Below, piece by piece: positions 50,544-61,807 of a stretch of 64,000 bases of DNA. A model generated the notes under the pieces. The model searched no databases, had not been told where the DNA came from, and worked only from the letters and a program-made list of their open reading frames with translations. The stretch is from Smittia aterrima. Lineage: Eukaryota > Arthropoda > Insecta > Diptera > Chironomidae. The stretch's first letter is position 1. Every line of letters starts with the position of its first letter. Position numbers and translations under genes: made by a program. Where the stretch lies: assembly GCA_033063855.1 (NCBI GenBank), contig CP093829.1, positions 23,033,537 to 23,097,536 of the forward strand, given 5' to 3'.

Positions 50544-53500
50544 ATGAGATTCCTCACTACGCAATTCGCAATTGCGCTGATCTTCGTCTGCACGTCTGTG
50601 TATGGCGAAAGATGGTCGCGACAACTCTCACCCGATTCACAAGTGACAGCAAACGATTGGGTGCCAATCAGGAATGCAAAGAGCATTTCATTCGCACATG
50701 ACTTGCAAGCAGCACCACAGACAAACTTCCAATTCTTCGCTGAGCCTTTGAATAATCGTTTTGGACTTCAACAAACACATCCTGGACACCCATCGGCAGC
50801 TCCATCGGAAATCAACAGCTACAGCGTTCAAAACGCTCCGCCGCCTTTCCAATTCTTCAACACAAATAGTCAACCGAAGCAGCGAACTGTTCAAACATTT
50901 GGGGGTCCCATCAGCAACAAACCACTCGCTGAACCTTTAACTCAAAACTCTCCACCATTCCAATACATGCAAGAGATTCAACGCGGTCCACATGTTCATC
51001 ATTATCAATCACAGCCAATCCAAAAAGGAATTCAAAGCTTCTCTCAAAATCAAAATGTTCCAGCTTTCCAACAATTGTCGGGACAACATCGAATTCCTCA
51101 ATTCCAAAACTTGCCGCCACCTCAATTCCAACCTCAGCCAACTCATCAACCTCAGTTCCAAACAACTCATCAACCTCAGTTCCAAACATCTTCGCCAGCT
51201 CCGCAGTTCCAACCTCTTCAAAATGAACCCCAACAGCAATCTGAGGAACCAGTTCAATTGCTTTATGTTCCCTATGACTCACTTTACCAACATAATCAGT
51301 TGCCGCCACAACGTGAGCCTTTCGCTCTCGACGGGAAGTCAAGTCGTTTCAATGTTTTAAACCAACCCGTTAGTGCTTCGTTGATTAATGATTTTTACTC
51401 TCAAAACGAAGTTCAGGAATTGACAGGCAAGACTCAAGCAACGAAACGACCTTCAACTACGAGACGACCAACGATTGCACCAGTCACTTCAAGTGTCCGA
51501 CCAACAACTCCTTTCGAAGCTGTGAGTAAGCCAAAACCTCATCAGCCGCCACTTTCAATGTTTGTCGCAATCGACAAGTTTAAGGGAAAAGTTACTGAAG
51601 CTGATGTCTTGCACACTTTGAAGAACTCGAACAGCATCGATGTCATGGATTCAGTTTCGAAGAACTCACCAAAGGTTTTCATTGGACCATCGGGAATGGA
51701 TCCTCCAGCAGGTTACTCTAAATTTGATTTGCCATATCTCTCAAACATCGAAGGAACTCGATTCGAAAGAAAAATCGAACAACTTCCATTCTTCGTCGCT
51801 CCTTTGAGCTACAGAACTCCTCCAGGTTTCTCAAAGATTCCATTGCCAGCTCCACATGTTGGATCAGTCGTTGTCAATCAACCACCAAACACAATCGACA
51901 GCAATGAGAACAGCAGTTTCACACCAGACAATTACTACACGAAACAACCTTTCGGATCAACAGTTCAAGTCAATCAAGGAAATCATCAAAATGACAAAAA
52001 CCAGAAGATCACTTTGACTTCCGGATTCAATTACGGGCCAAACGGAGGTGTCCAACTAATCAAAAATGAATATAGTCTTCCTACTTTGAACCCAACGTTC
52101 GCTCAACCACAAGAAAATACTCGACAAGAAAATACTCGTCAAGTTTTCACGACCCCACGTCCAACTTATGCTCAATCTCCATCGCCATCAACTGTTCAAG
52201 CGCCACTCACTAAAGTCGCTTACAAACACATCGAGGAACAGAGAAACTACGGACATTCAACTCACAGTCCGACCACAACGAGAACTCCAATCACAAGAAC
52301 TAAATTGGATCATTTCCCATCATCGCCTCGCTCAACCGCAAGACCCGCAACAACACGAGCTTCTTACATGGAGCTTGAGGAACATAAAACTATCAATGAA
52401 GAATATTTCGGGTTTGAAAAGGAGAAGAAACCTTCTTACTCGTTCAGCTTGCGAGATGAAAAACCAATTCCAACGAAGAGCTTCCAGTTCCGTCCAATTC
52501 CTGAATTTAATTTTGATGATAACGAATACGAAACGACGAAGAAACCAAGAACAAAGTCGACAACTCAAACACAAACTGAAGCGCAACGTACAACAACGCA
52601 ATACACTTTCCCATCGACAACTCCGTCTTATGATTTCAACCCAACTGTCTCTCCCACTGAAAGCTCTGAAGAAGGACAAGTCAACGGCGGATCTGAAGGA
52701 AACTTCTTTGAATATCGTTCATCTCCCAGACCAACAACAACTGATGACTTCACCTTCAATCGTTTCAATCTCGGCAACGAACAGACAAACACTAAAGACA
52801 CTTCATACACTCCACAGCAATACGTTCAAGAATACACTCCACAACAATACGTTAAAGACTTCCCAGGCTTCCCAAATCCACCCGAGAACAACGTTAATAA
52901 CGAAGAGATTTTGACAACTGACTCGCCGAGCTATAGCTTGCCATCTGAGTTACCTTCAATCAGCCCTCAATTGCCAGGTTGGGTCAATTCTCTAATGGAA
53001 GAAAAGTGGATGCAAAAAACTAACTTTACAGAAGAAGCAATAACCACAACAACTTCAACGGTTCGTCCACGTGGCCGTCGTCCAACTACAACAACTTATC
53101 GCTCGACAGCTGCTGAATCAACAGCTGAGAGAAGACCAGCAACAAGAAGTCGTCGTCCAACTGCTTCACGAAGCTCAACTGAAGCATCTTTCCCATCTCG
53201 TTCCACTGACTATTCCTTCCCATCTCGATCAACTGAGTATCCATCACGATCAACAGTTTCTAGAGGATCAAAGGTTAAGTACAACGCAACATCTGAAGAT
53301 CGTTCACGTTTCCGAACACGCAATCGCGCGCCAGTTAAGAAGGAGGAACAAAATATTGATTATCAACGCGATGTCTTAAACCAAAATTATCCTTCAGTCT
53401 CTGTTCGTCCAATCGAGACATCGACAGAGAAATTTGAAGAGACGAGCCAGGAACATTTCCCAGAGACACCAAACAGCGGAAATACTCTCAACGACTACAA

Positions 53501-55480
53501 CACGCCGCTCGAGAGCGTGGAAGTGATTCCACTTGGTGGTAATAATGATCCAATTGAAAATGATAACGAAAACGATTACACGCCTAACCATCGACCAGCT
53601 TATTATGAAAACACAATCGAAACAAGTACATTGACAACTACATCAACTACCACACAAGAAACAGAAGCTCCCTTGCCAATTAATCATCGACATTCGAACT
53701 TTGTTGGTCTTCAGGAGCCTCTGAAAATTCCACAGCATAAGACTAACAGGTTGAAGGCTAATTTCCACTTCAAGAATCGAAATATTGATTCATTCTACAA
53801 CACAAACCAACACGATTCAACAACACAAAAACCTGAACATGAAGATGATGATGTTTCGATTACAGCTCCGACAACTCAAGCAGCAACCACTGAATCAACA
53901 ACGACTGACTCGCCAATTCCAAGACGAACGAATTTCCCACGAAGACGATTGCCGTTCACAACGACTGATGCGACAACAACTGACGGTGAATCAACAGAAA
54001 CGGTAAGAGTCAGGGAGAAATTAAAAAAGTTTTCAAAAATATTCATAAAGTTTGATGATAAATCTAACAATTTGTGAAATTGAATTTTAAACCAAAAACT
54101 TTTTCGCAGACCCGAACGAAAACAAAAAAAGAAAACGTTGTTGTCGTGAAGAAGATTCGCGGTCGCGTTCGTCAAACAACTTCAACAACTGAAGCTCCAG
54201 AAACGACTCGACGAACCGTCGCCATCAGAACGCGTGTCAACCCAAACCGAGGAGCTAACAGAGACTCGTCGAGAGATCGTGGAAACGATAACAACGATGA
54301 AATCAAAGTGAGACTTGAGGAAATATTTTTCAATTCATTTTCTTAAAAGAAAAACTTTCAGCCACGATTCCGCATTCGCGAAAACACGCCACGTTTCCGA
54401 CTCGAAACTCAAGAAAGTCAATGGTCGTCGAGATTCAATCAGAACTCGTTCCAACCAATCGACGAAGAGAAAACGAAGAATTTGAAGGACGAGATCGATG
54501 ACGAGCAAGATATTGTCACAGCTAATCCCGAGAGCGAGAAGGTGAGAAAGAAAAACTTTAATTTTCTAGAAGACAACTTAATAAATCTTTGTTATAGGAA
54601 ACTTATCTCTTCAACGTATCCGCAAGCGTTGCTCCAACGAAACCAGCTGAACAACCTGATAGCGTCGACGACACGCTCAACATGATTTCCACGACTGAGA
54701 AGGACGGAAAACGTGTCAACGACAATGAGTAAGTTTTATTTCTTTCTTTAAAATTCTTTAATCTAATTTGTTGATTACAGGGATCTCGGCTCAAGCTTCG
54801 ACAAATTCGTTAAAGATGTTTTGGAAGACATTGAAGACGAAGCAAAATCAGAGGCCAAGACGGAAAAGAAACCTATCGGAAACGAGAAGAAGACGGGACC
54901 GAGACGTGGTGTTTGGAAAAGAGTGAAAGTTCGACCTGCTGATGCCTTCGAGACAGCCGAAACTCAATACGTGGGCAAACAGTTGTACAACAGCGTAGTC
55001 GATAACGAGAAGAAAGAAGGCGAAAAGAAAAATGCGTTCGAAGAAGAAACGACAACTGCCAAGAAAGATGAAGAAACTGAAATTATTTCGACAAAGGAAA
55101 CGCCGCTAGAACATGTTTTCAGTGAGACGACTACGCCTGAAGCTGACACTACAGAAGCTCCAAGCTCTGGAATGTTTGATGAAGCACGCAAAGCTTTGTC
55201 AGAACTCTTCTCAACTGAAATCGACTCAGACGACGCGGTCAACATGGAAGAAGCTGACGATAAACTCGAAGCTCTTCAAGACAGCACGACAACTACAATG
55301 TCGATTCCAACGACAGAAGAATCATCGACAATCACACCAACAACCGAGGTCACCACAACCTCGAAACCAGAAGAATCCATAGTCAGTAATAGCAGCTCCA
55401 CGCAAGTTAAGATGAGCACGAGTCAGAAGGTGACAGGCGAGATCTGCTATCGAGGGCGTTGCATAAAAACAGAAGAATGA
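50544..55480 (+). CDS. Large secreted Gln/Pro/Thr-rich extracellular protein (1555 residues)
   Basis: Five coding exons join in phase: 50544-54002, 54110-54307, 54362-54541, 54598-54728 and 54781-55480. The ATG lies one base after a splice acceptor. Residues 1-21 form a signal peptide ending SVYG. Order of regions: Gln/Pro-rich repeats around PQFQ (about residues 150-235); a more ordered segment (about 335-450) with two related motifs, PPAGYSKFDLP and PPGFSKIPLP; a long Thr/Ser/Pro-rich mucin-like region with short tandem repeats (TPQQYV twice, FPSRST); then acidic, Lys-rich and Thr-rich stretches. The C-terminus carries CYRGRC, apparently the only two cysteines of the mature protein. This fits an apical extracellular matrix or cuticle-associated protein with O-glycosylation. 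I cannot name an orthologue. AATAAA follows at 55494. Confidence 0.85.
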
Positions 55481-55493
55481 ACAGCCAACATCA

Positions 55494-55499
55494 AATAAA
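55494..55499 (+). terminator. Poly(A) signal of the secreted-protein gene
   Basis: AATAAA 14 nt after the TGA stop. Confidence 0.6.
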
Positions 55500-55513
55500 C
55501 TAACATTAGGATT

Positions 55514-55795
55514 CTATTTATTGTAGTCGTAGTCGAAATCAAAATTATTGAAAAGAAATTTCTTCCACACAATTCCGAAGTCGTCGTCTCTGCCAAATGT
55601 TTCAAGAGAAAATTCCTTTGATGTGTCATTGCTTATGAAAAAAGAAAATCTTTTTAACAAAAACGAGATAACATTAAGTCGAAGTTTAACTTTTCCGATA
55701 TTTCTGTAAATATAAAAATATTTTTTTGTAAGAAATAAAAAATGAAATAAAAATGAAAAGTTTGATAAATTATTCTGTTTAACTTGATTTCTCAT
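55514..55795 (-). CDS. Candidate 93-residue micro-gene, tail-to-tail with the secreted-protein gene
   Basis: An uninterrupted frame from ATG 55795 to TAG 55514. The N-terminal two thirds is basic and Phe/Leu-rich, with a possible membrane segment near residues 10-25. The C-terminus is acidic and aromatic (ends FNNFDFDYDYNK). A good TATA/initiator pair lies upstream (separate entry), which raises it above chance. An upstream ATG in the leader (about 55889) opens a 15-codon uORF. Two acceptor-like sites inside the frame leave open that part of it is intronic. No family was recognised. Confidence 0.3.
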   Translation of the reverse strand: MRNQVKQNNLSNFSFLFHFLFLTKKYFYIYRNIGKVKLRLNVISFLLKRFSFFISNDTSKEFSLETFGRDDDFGIVWKKFLFNNFDFDYDYNK

Positions 55796-55908
55796 TTTAA
55801 ATATCTCGCGGATCACGCGGATTAAAAATATTTATTTTATTTAATGATGAAGGAGAAAGCATCGTTTGATTGCTGAAATAAAATTCATTTGCAAGTTTAT
55901 TTTTGATG

Positions 55909-55943
55909 AACTGATAAACTCATAAAACACTTTCATTTATAAA
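55909..55943 (-). promoter_or_regulatory. Minus-strand TATA plus initiator promoter
   Basis: On the minus strand TATAAA starts at 55941 and TCAGTT runs 55914-55909. The initiator A at 55912 lies 29 bp from the first base of the TATA box, the normal spacing. It would drive the 93-residue frame and points away from KDM4. Confidence 0.5.
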
Positions 55944-56128
55944 TATCTCGAATTAACTTGCGGATCACAGAGATTGTCGATTGTCAGCCCCTCGTGTTTA
56001 CGTGATTTTTCGTCGTACAAAGGATAGAGCTTTATTGCGTATCAGAGTTTTATTGTGGAAAAGAGAAAAAAATTGTGAATCAATTTTGTTGAATATTAAT
56101 GTGATCGGGAGCCGTCGAGAGAGACAAG

Positions 56129-57840
56129 ATGTCAGGTCCAAGGATAATGGTGTTCAGACCCAGCTGGGAAGAGTTTCAAAACTTCCCGGAATACATTAAA
56201 TACATGGAAAAATGCGGAGCACACCTAGCTGGATTAGCCAAAGTAAATTTCTTTATTTACACTCTTGAAAGATCGTAAACTAAATTTTAAAATGTTTTCG
56301 TCGCTTCTTTAACAGATTATTCCACCAGCCGAGTGGGTCCCTAGGAAATCCGGCTACAATCTCGACGACATCAACATCATGATCAAGAATCCGATCCTAC
56401 AATTTGTTACAGGCAAGCAAGGCTTTTATCAGCAGTTTAATGTGCAAAAGAAACCGATGTCAGTGAAAGAATATTATCACAAAGCTTGTTCAGAGCGCTA
56501 TGCAACCCCAAAGTACTTCGATTACGAAGATCTCGAACGGAAGTTCTGGAAGAACGTGACATACATTCAACCCATTTACGGTGAGAAAATAAATTTGTTT
56601 CGTCGCTTCGAAATGTTTGTAAACATTACATTTCGTTTGATCAGGTGCCGATGTGAGCGGGACGATGACTGATGAGGACGTCAAGTGCTTCAACATTAAC
56701 AAACTAGGATCAATATTAGATTATGTTGAGAAAGACTATCACAAAGCTATCTCCGGAGTGAATACAAGTTACTTGTACTTCGGGATGTGGAAAACGACAT
56801 TCGCTTGGCACACCGAAGACATGGACTTGTACTCAATAAATTACTTGCACTTTGGTAAGTCTCCTTAACACGATTCAGAGTCGATTTGAGTTTTAACATT
56901 TCATTTCTTTTTAGGGGCACCTAAAACTTGGTATGCAATTCCACCTGCTGAAGGCCGTAAGCTTGAGAAGCTAGCGAACATGACATTCAGGGAGCATGTT
57001 GCTGAATGTCCATCATTCTTAAGACACAAAATGACACTGATCAGCCCGCAAGTCCTAAAGCAACACAATATTCCATTCAATAAGATCACACAAGAGCCGG
57101 GTGAGATCATGATAACGTTTCCCTTCGGCTATCACGCTGGCTTTAATCACGGGTTCAACTGCGCTGAGAGCACAAATTTCGCTTCTGAGCGATGGATTGA
57201 ATATGGCAAGAGAGCGACTCAATGTTACTGTCGGAAGGATATGGTAAAGATTTCGATGGAAACATTTGTTCGACGATTCCAACCAGAGCGATACGAGAAT
57301 TGGCTGCAAGGCAAAGACTTTGGTTGTCATCCTGAAGAACCTGGGAAAGTCTGTGCAGCTCCAATGCCGGCGCTAGACAAGAAACTAATGATGTAAGTTG
57401 TAATAAGATGTTGAAGTCTCAACTGATTCTAATTGGAATGAATTTTCTTTTAGTGAGATACAGAAGCGAGGATGTGCTCCGATAAAAATGAAAAAGAAAC
57501 GGTAAAGCTCTTGGACGTCATTCACTTTTGAAATATTTCTGAAACGAAATTTACTTTTAGGAAATCGAAATTGAAGAATGAAAGCGATGAAGAAGCCAAC
57601 GACCTTCCTAAGATTCCTAAGAAAGAAATCCCATCGACTTCACCTGCATCAAGTTCATCATCTCCCGACTCTCCTGCAACAGAACAGTCGCCCATCAAGA
57701 CTGAGAAAGAAGACAACGATTGTTGGTACCAGCTTGAAGATGGAGGAGAGATTAAAGATCTTTTGCCATCAGGAATGATCAAAAACTCTTCAAAGCTGCG
57801 ATTTGACGTGAAAGAAATTTCTTTGAACGAAGATTCGTAA
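56129..57840 (+). CDS. Kdm4: KDM4-family JmjC histone lysine demethylase
   Basis: Six exons join in phase to 464 residues: 56129-56242, 56316-56580, 56645-56854, 56915-57392, 57454-57501 and 57561-57840. KDM4 enzymes remove methyl groups from trimethyl-H3K9 and H3K36 in the nucleus, using Fe(II) and 2-oxoglutarate. The JmjN domain covers about residues 7-50 (VFRPSWEEFQNFPEYI). The JmjC domain covers about 136-300 and has the iron ligands H182, E184 (AWHTED) and H270 (GYHAGFNHG). The family zinc site is intact: C228, H234, C300 and C302. S282/T283 match the substrate-pocket Ser-Thr pair. All lie six residues earlier than in human KDM4A. There are no PHD or Tudor domains; the tail is Ser/Pro/Glu-rich, as in the short insect KDM4 proteins. 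All catalytic residues are present, so it should be active. Confidence 0.95.
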
Positions 57841-58743
57841 ATTTGTGATTTGAAGAATTCCTAAAAATCGTTGAGCCGCGTCAAGCTTTGTAACTCCTGA
57901 GAATTTCACAAGATTGAAAGGAAGAGAAAACGTTGTGACGAGAGGAGATGTCAATGTGCAATTAGTTTTAATTAACTTTCCCTCCCAGTCATCAGAAGTT
58001 TAATTTCGGGAATATTCACAAAAGTAATTCACATAACTGAGCGGAAAACATGTTTGCTATGAAACAAAAAAGCGCTTGAGAGTTGTAGCGACGATTTTAA
58101 TTTATTAGGATGAAAACAATTTTCGTTTTGACATTTTTTTTTATAAAAATAATTAATTTTTCTTTTATGTTTGATCTCATGTCGCTTAACGAAGAAACGC
58201 AGGGCACTAGCAAAGACGAAGCAGTTCACTCAATCGTTCACTCTTTCATTGCATGTGTACAAAGGAAAAATCTTTACGTCTTCAATCATTTTAACTTCTC
58301 CCCCGCTCATCGTTTCAATTAATATCACAAATTGTTTTTCTATCGCAATTCAAAGAAAAGAACTTCTTTAGGCTCTAAAGAAAGCATCATCCGAATGCAG
58401 CACGGAGACTAAAATTAGATGACGATATTTATAAATGTAATGACTTGAATAAATTTAGTTCTTTGAAGAAGAAAGAATTGGAAGAAAAGAAAATAACAAA
58501 CTAAAGCGTAGGCGGATTAAAAGAATATTTCGAAGGAAATTAGAAAAATAAAAAGTAATTTTAAATATTTAAGAGAGAATTGGAATCCAAATTGAGTTTT
58601 TACTTTCTTAATTTAATTAGCGCTTAATTATTCTTTTGATGATTTCGTAAGGCTTTAGTCTGAATGTTACGTAGAACGCAAAAACTTCTTGTCAGTACTC
58701 CCAAGTCTGACTTTCCCATTATCCCTTGAGCTCCAGCGATGAA
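57841..58743. other. KDM4 3' region and intergenic DNA
   Basis: No coding exon was seen. AATAAA occurs at 58448, about 600 nt after the KDM4 stop, and AT-rich runs lie before it. A C/D-box-like pair near 58636-58663 lacks a terminal stem. Confidence 0.35.
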
Positions 58744-59298
58744 TCAAGCAACGTTCTGTGATCGACTGTTCTTGAGGAAGTTGATATCAAAAATCTCATC
58801 CTCATTTTCATCCGACGACTCTTCAAGCCACTTCGATCTTCCTAGCGGCTCTGTTTCACTTCGATCAGTCGTACTGGCTTTTCCATATTTCAACTCCGCC
58901 CTTGATTTGCGTAATCTGCAAAATAAATAAAATGCAAAACTTTCCGTTTCGTAGAACTATTAAAAAACAAACCTCAGCGCTTTGAAGACGATAATGGAAA
59001 TCACTGATAAGCTCGACACGACGAGAATGAGAAAATAATATTTAAAGTTTCCAAGCGATCCATCATCGGGTAAAGCCACTAAGTTCACTGGGTCGAATGG
59101 ATTGGCGTAACTTCCTTCATCTGCGTTGACGTCCTTTTGGACCGGCGTTATCTTAACAACTTCTTCAGTCTTAATTACATTGTTTGTTATATTTGCCGTT
59201 TTATTATCATTTGATGACGAATTATTTGAGTTGATTGCTGTTACGTTCTCAGAAACCACAAGACCAACGATGGTCATAAAACAGAGGAGTTTCCACAT
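58744..59298 (-). CDS. FAM174: FAM174-type single-pass membrane protein
   Basis: Two exons on the minus strand, 59298-58973 and 58915-58744, join in phase to 165 residues. Residues 1-20 are a signal peptide. The luminal part (about 21-82) is Asn/Ser/Thr-rich with several N-glycosylation sequons (NVT, NSS, NKT, NIT). A membrane helix spans about residues 83-107. The cytosolic tail begins RLRKSRAELKYG and ends in an acidic stretch before IFDINFLKN. This matches the layout and the RLRRSR..E..YG / acidic / FDxN pattern of FAM174 proteins, small type I Golgi or endosomal membrane proteins. The donor is the non-consensus GAG|gtttgt, but phase and acceptor fit. It is divergent from the eIF2B delta gene, with about 275 bp between the start codons. 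Confidence 0.75.
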
Positions 59299-59572
59299 TT
59301 TAATTTGATTAATTCACAGAACTACGTGCTAATCGAAAGAGAGATAATCGAATGTTTTGTTTAGGAAAGAAGAAATTTTGTGAACTCGCGTCGAACGTTT
59401 TCATGAAACCAAAAATTATAAAGTTCAATTTTCTCGAGCGAACGTACACAGAACAAAAATATTTAGGAAACTCTAAGGAGATTGCAGTAATCAAGTAAGT
59501 CTGAATTTATTCTATTCTTTGTGTTGTCATGTATGATATGCTATCGTAGATTCTCTCATTGCAAGCTCAAAA
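59299..59572. promoter_or_regulatory. Shared divergent promoter region, FAM174 / eIF2B delta
   Basis: About 275 bp between oppositely oriented start codons, so both promoters must lie here. A plus-strand donor (gtaagtctg) at 59495 suggests a non-coding first exon for eIF2B delta. No TATA box was identified with confidence. Confidence 0.5.
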
Positions 59573-61618
59573 ATGGAAAAACTCGATGTTCAATCGAAAA
59601 AGGTTCACTTTTAAAATTTCATTATTTGTTACTTAATTTCAACATTAGAGATCGTACTAACTGTGATTCATATTTGTAGGCGGCGAAACGGAAACGACAG
59701 AGACTCAGACGTAAAGAGAAATCTTTAGAAAATTCTTTGAAAGAAAACCAAATCGATCGACGAGAAGAACCTCAACAAGAAGAGGAAAAAATGAATAAAT
59801 CTACTGAAAAGACGAAGGAAGAGATCTTAGCAGAACGTCAAGCTAAGAAAGTTGCGAAAAAGTTGGAACCTAATGCTGCTGGAACAGCTCCAACGAAGTT
59901 GCCTTCGCCAGCCACGACATCAAATGAAGTTAAAAGTTCGACTCAAAAAGCAAAACCAAGCGTAACATCTGTTGCTTCAAAGCCAAACCCAAAACCTGTC
60001 GAAAAGCCTTCAACAAAACCTCTTCCATCTACTGAAAAATTACCTCAAGCTCCAGCGAAAGAAAGCGAGAAGACAAAGGAACAAGTTCACCAGGAAAGGG
60101 AAGCTCGTCGTCTTGCTAAACTCTCAACTAAAAAGAAGGTTGACAATCCTAGTGCAGCACAATCAGCTCCGAAAGAAACTAAACCAGTCCTTGAAAAAGC
60201 AAACTCTGATGCTGAGCTTGCTGTTAAAATGGAAAAGCTTCACATTGAAGATGCAGCAACAGATGGAAAACCGAAACCAGCGTCTAAAGCTGAACGTCGA
60301 GCAATTCAAGAAGCACAACGTGCTGCAAAAGCAAAAGCACTTGAGGATAAGAAACCTGTCGCTAAGAAACCTGTTGAAGTAAAGAAGCCAGTTCCAGTGA
60401 CAGCAAATCATCTTAAACAAACTTCTGCTGTGACGACTCAATCTACGAAGAACTCTGCTTTGCATAAAGTAAAATTATTCAAACATCTTTATTCAGAAAA
60501 ATGTGATACGAATATCAATGTCAACCAATCATTACATCCAGCAATCATCAAACTTGGCCTTCAATTCGCCAGCGATGCTGTCGTTGGTTCTAATGCAAGA
60601 TGTTACGCTTTCCTTAATGCAATGAAAATTGTGAGTTGGCTCTAATAATTATTCTGAAACGTGTTGTGACATTTCCTTTCCTTCACAGCTCATCAATGAC
60701 TACGTAACACCTCCAGAGAAAGTCTTTAGTCGCGGCCTCGAAGCTGAGATTCAACCAGCAATAGAATTTCTTCAAAATTGTCGGCCTCTCGCTGTTTCGA
60801 TGACGAACGCTCTTAAATATATTAAAGTTCTCATTTCACTTGAGAATTCAAATGAAAACGATGATGAAGTAAGTTCATTGTCTAATTCGGTGAATAAATT
60901 GATTCAATAAATTTTTGTTTCACAGAAAAAGCAACGATTGGTGGACAAAATTGATGTTTACGCAAGCGAGCAGATAGAAACAGCGGCGATTGCAATCAGC
61001 TTGAAAGTTCGCGAGAAAATCTCGAATGGTGATGTAATTCTGACTTATGGATGCTCATCGTTGATCAAGAGAACATTGGTAGAAGCATTCAACGATTCGT
61101 TGAAGTTCAGAGTTATTGTTGTGGACTCTCGACCAGATCACGAAGGTCAAGAAATGTTGAAATCACTCGCAATGCTAGGAATTAACTGTACTTACGTCAT
61201 GATCAACGCCATCAGCTTCATCATGCCGGAAGTGTCTAAAGTTCTATTGGGAGCTCATGCTCTCTTAGCTAACGGATTCGTTATGTCAAGAGTCGGAACT
61301 GCACAAATTGCTCTCGTCGCCAACTCTTACAATGTTCCAGTTCTCGTCTGTTGTGAAACTCACAAATTTAGTGAACGTGTTCAAACCGATGCGTTTGTTT
61401 TTAACGAATTGGGAGATCCGAACGCTTTAGTGAAGAACAAGAATACTCAAGAAAGATTCGAACATTTGAAAGACTGGGAATCAATCCCCCACTTGACTCC
61501 GCTCAACATTCGCTATGACATTACGCCACCAGAGCTTGTAACTGCTGTCATCACCGAAGTTGCCATTCTGCCCTGCACAAGTGTTCAAGTCATTCTTCGA
61601 CGAAATCAATTTGAGTAA
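59573..61618 (+). CDS. EIF2B4: eIF2B delta subunit (translation initiation factor)
   Basis: Regulatory subunit of eIF2B, the GDP/GTP exchange factor for eIF2 and the target of the integrated stress response, in the cytosol. Exons: 59573-59602 (uncertain), 59680-60630, 60689-60868 and 60926-61618, giving 617 residues. The first 230 or so residues are Lys/Glu/Ala/Pro-rich low complexity, as in other delta subunits. The conserved part starts near IHPAI-like LHPAIIKLGLQFASD and GSNARC, followed by the C-terminal Rossmann-like fold with NGDVILTYGCSSL, VVDSRP, PEVSKVLLGAHALLANG, VMSRVGTAQ, VPVLVCCE and ERVQTDAF. The start is unsettled: ATG 59573 needs a weak donor (AAG|gttcac), whereas splicing from the better donor at 59495 to 59680 would make ATG 59791 the first in-frame start. 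The match over the C-terminal half is decisive. Confidence 0.92.
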
Positions 61619-61639
61619 AGTTTTCCATCCCGAAAAGGA

Positions 61640-61645
61640 AATAAA
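61640..61645 (+). terminator. Poly(A) signal of eIF2B delta
   Basis: AATAAA 22 nt after the stop. Confidence 0.6.
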
Positions 61646-61672
61646 GTTTCATCTGTTATTTAAAGCAAATGT

Positions 61673-61678
61673 TTTATT
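61673..61678 (-). terminator. Poly(A) signal of the chromokinesin gene
   Basis: AATAAA on the minus strand about 130 nt after the KIF4-like stop. It lies beyond the eIF2B delta signal, so the two 3' ends overlap or nearly do. Confidence 0.55.
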
Positions 61679-61807
61679 AATTTTCGTGCTCGACGATTTT
61701 AAAATTGTCACTCATATAAAACAGAAGAGTGTGCGTTTAGGGAACATTAAGTTATAAAAAAAAACCTTTCGGTGAAGTGGAATGATAATCGAAGTTCAAC
61801 CAAGTAT

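Noticed and set aside
58630..58720. C/D-box snoRNA-like tgatgat and ctga motifs
   Set aside because: No terminal stem pairs the flanks, and the boxes are too close for a normal snoRNA.
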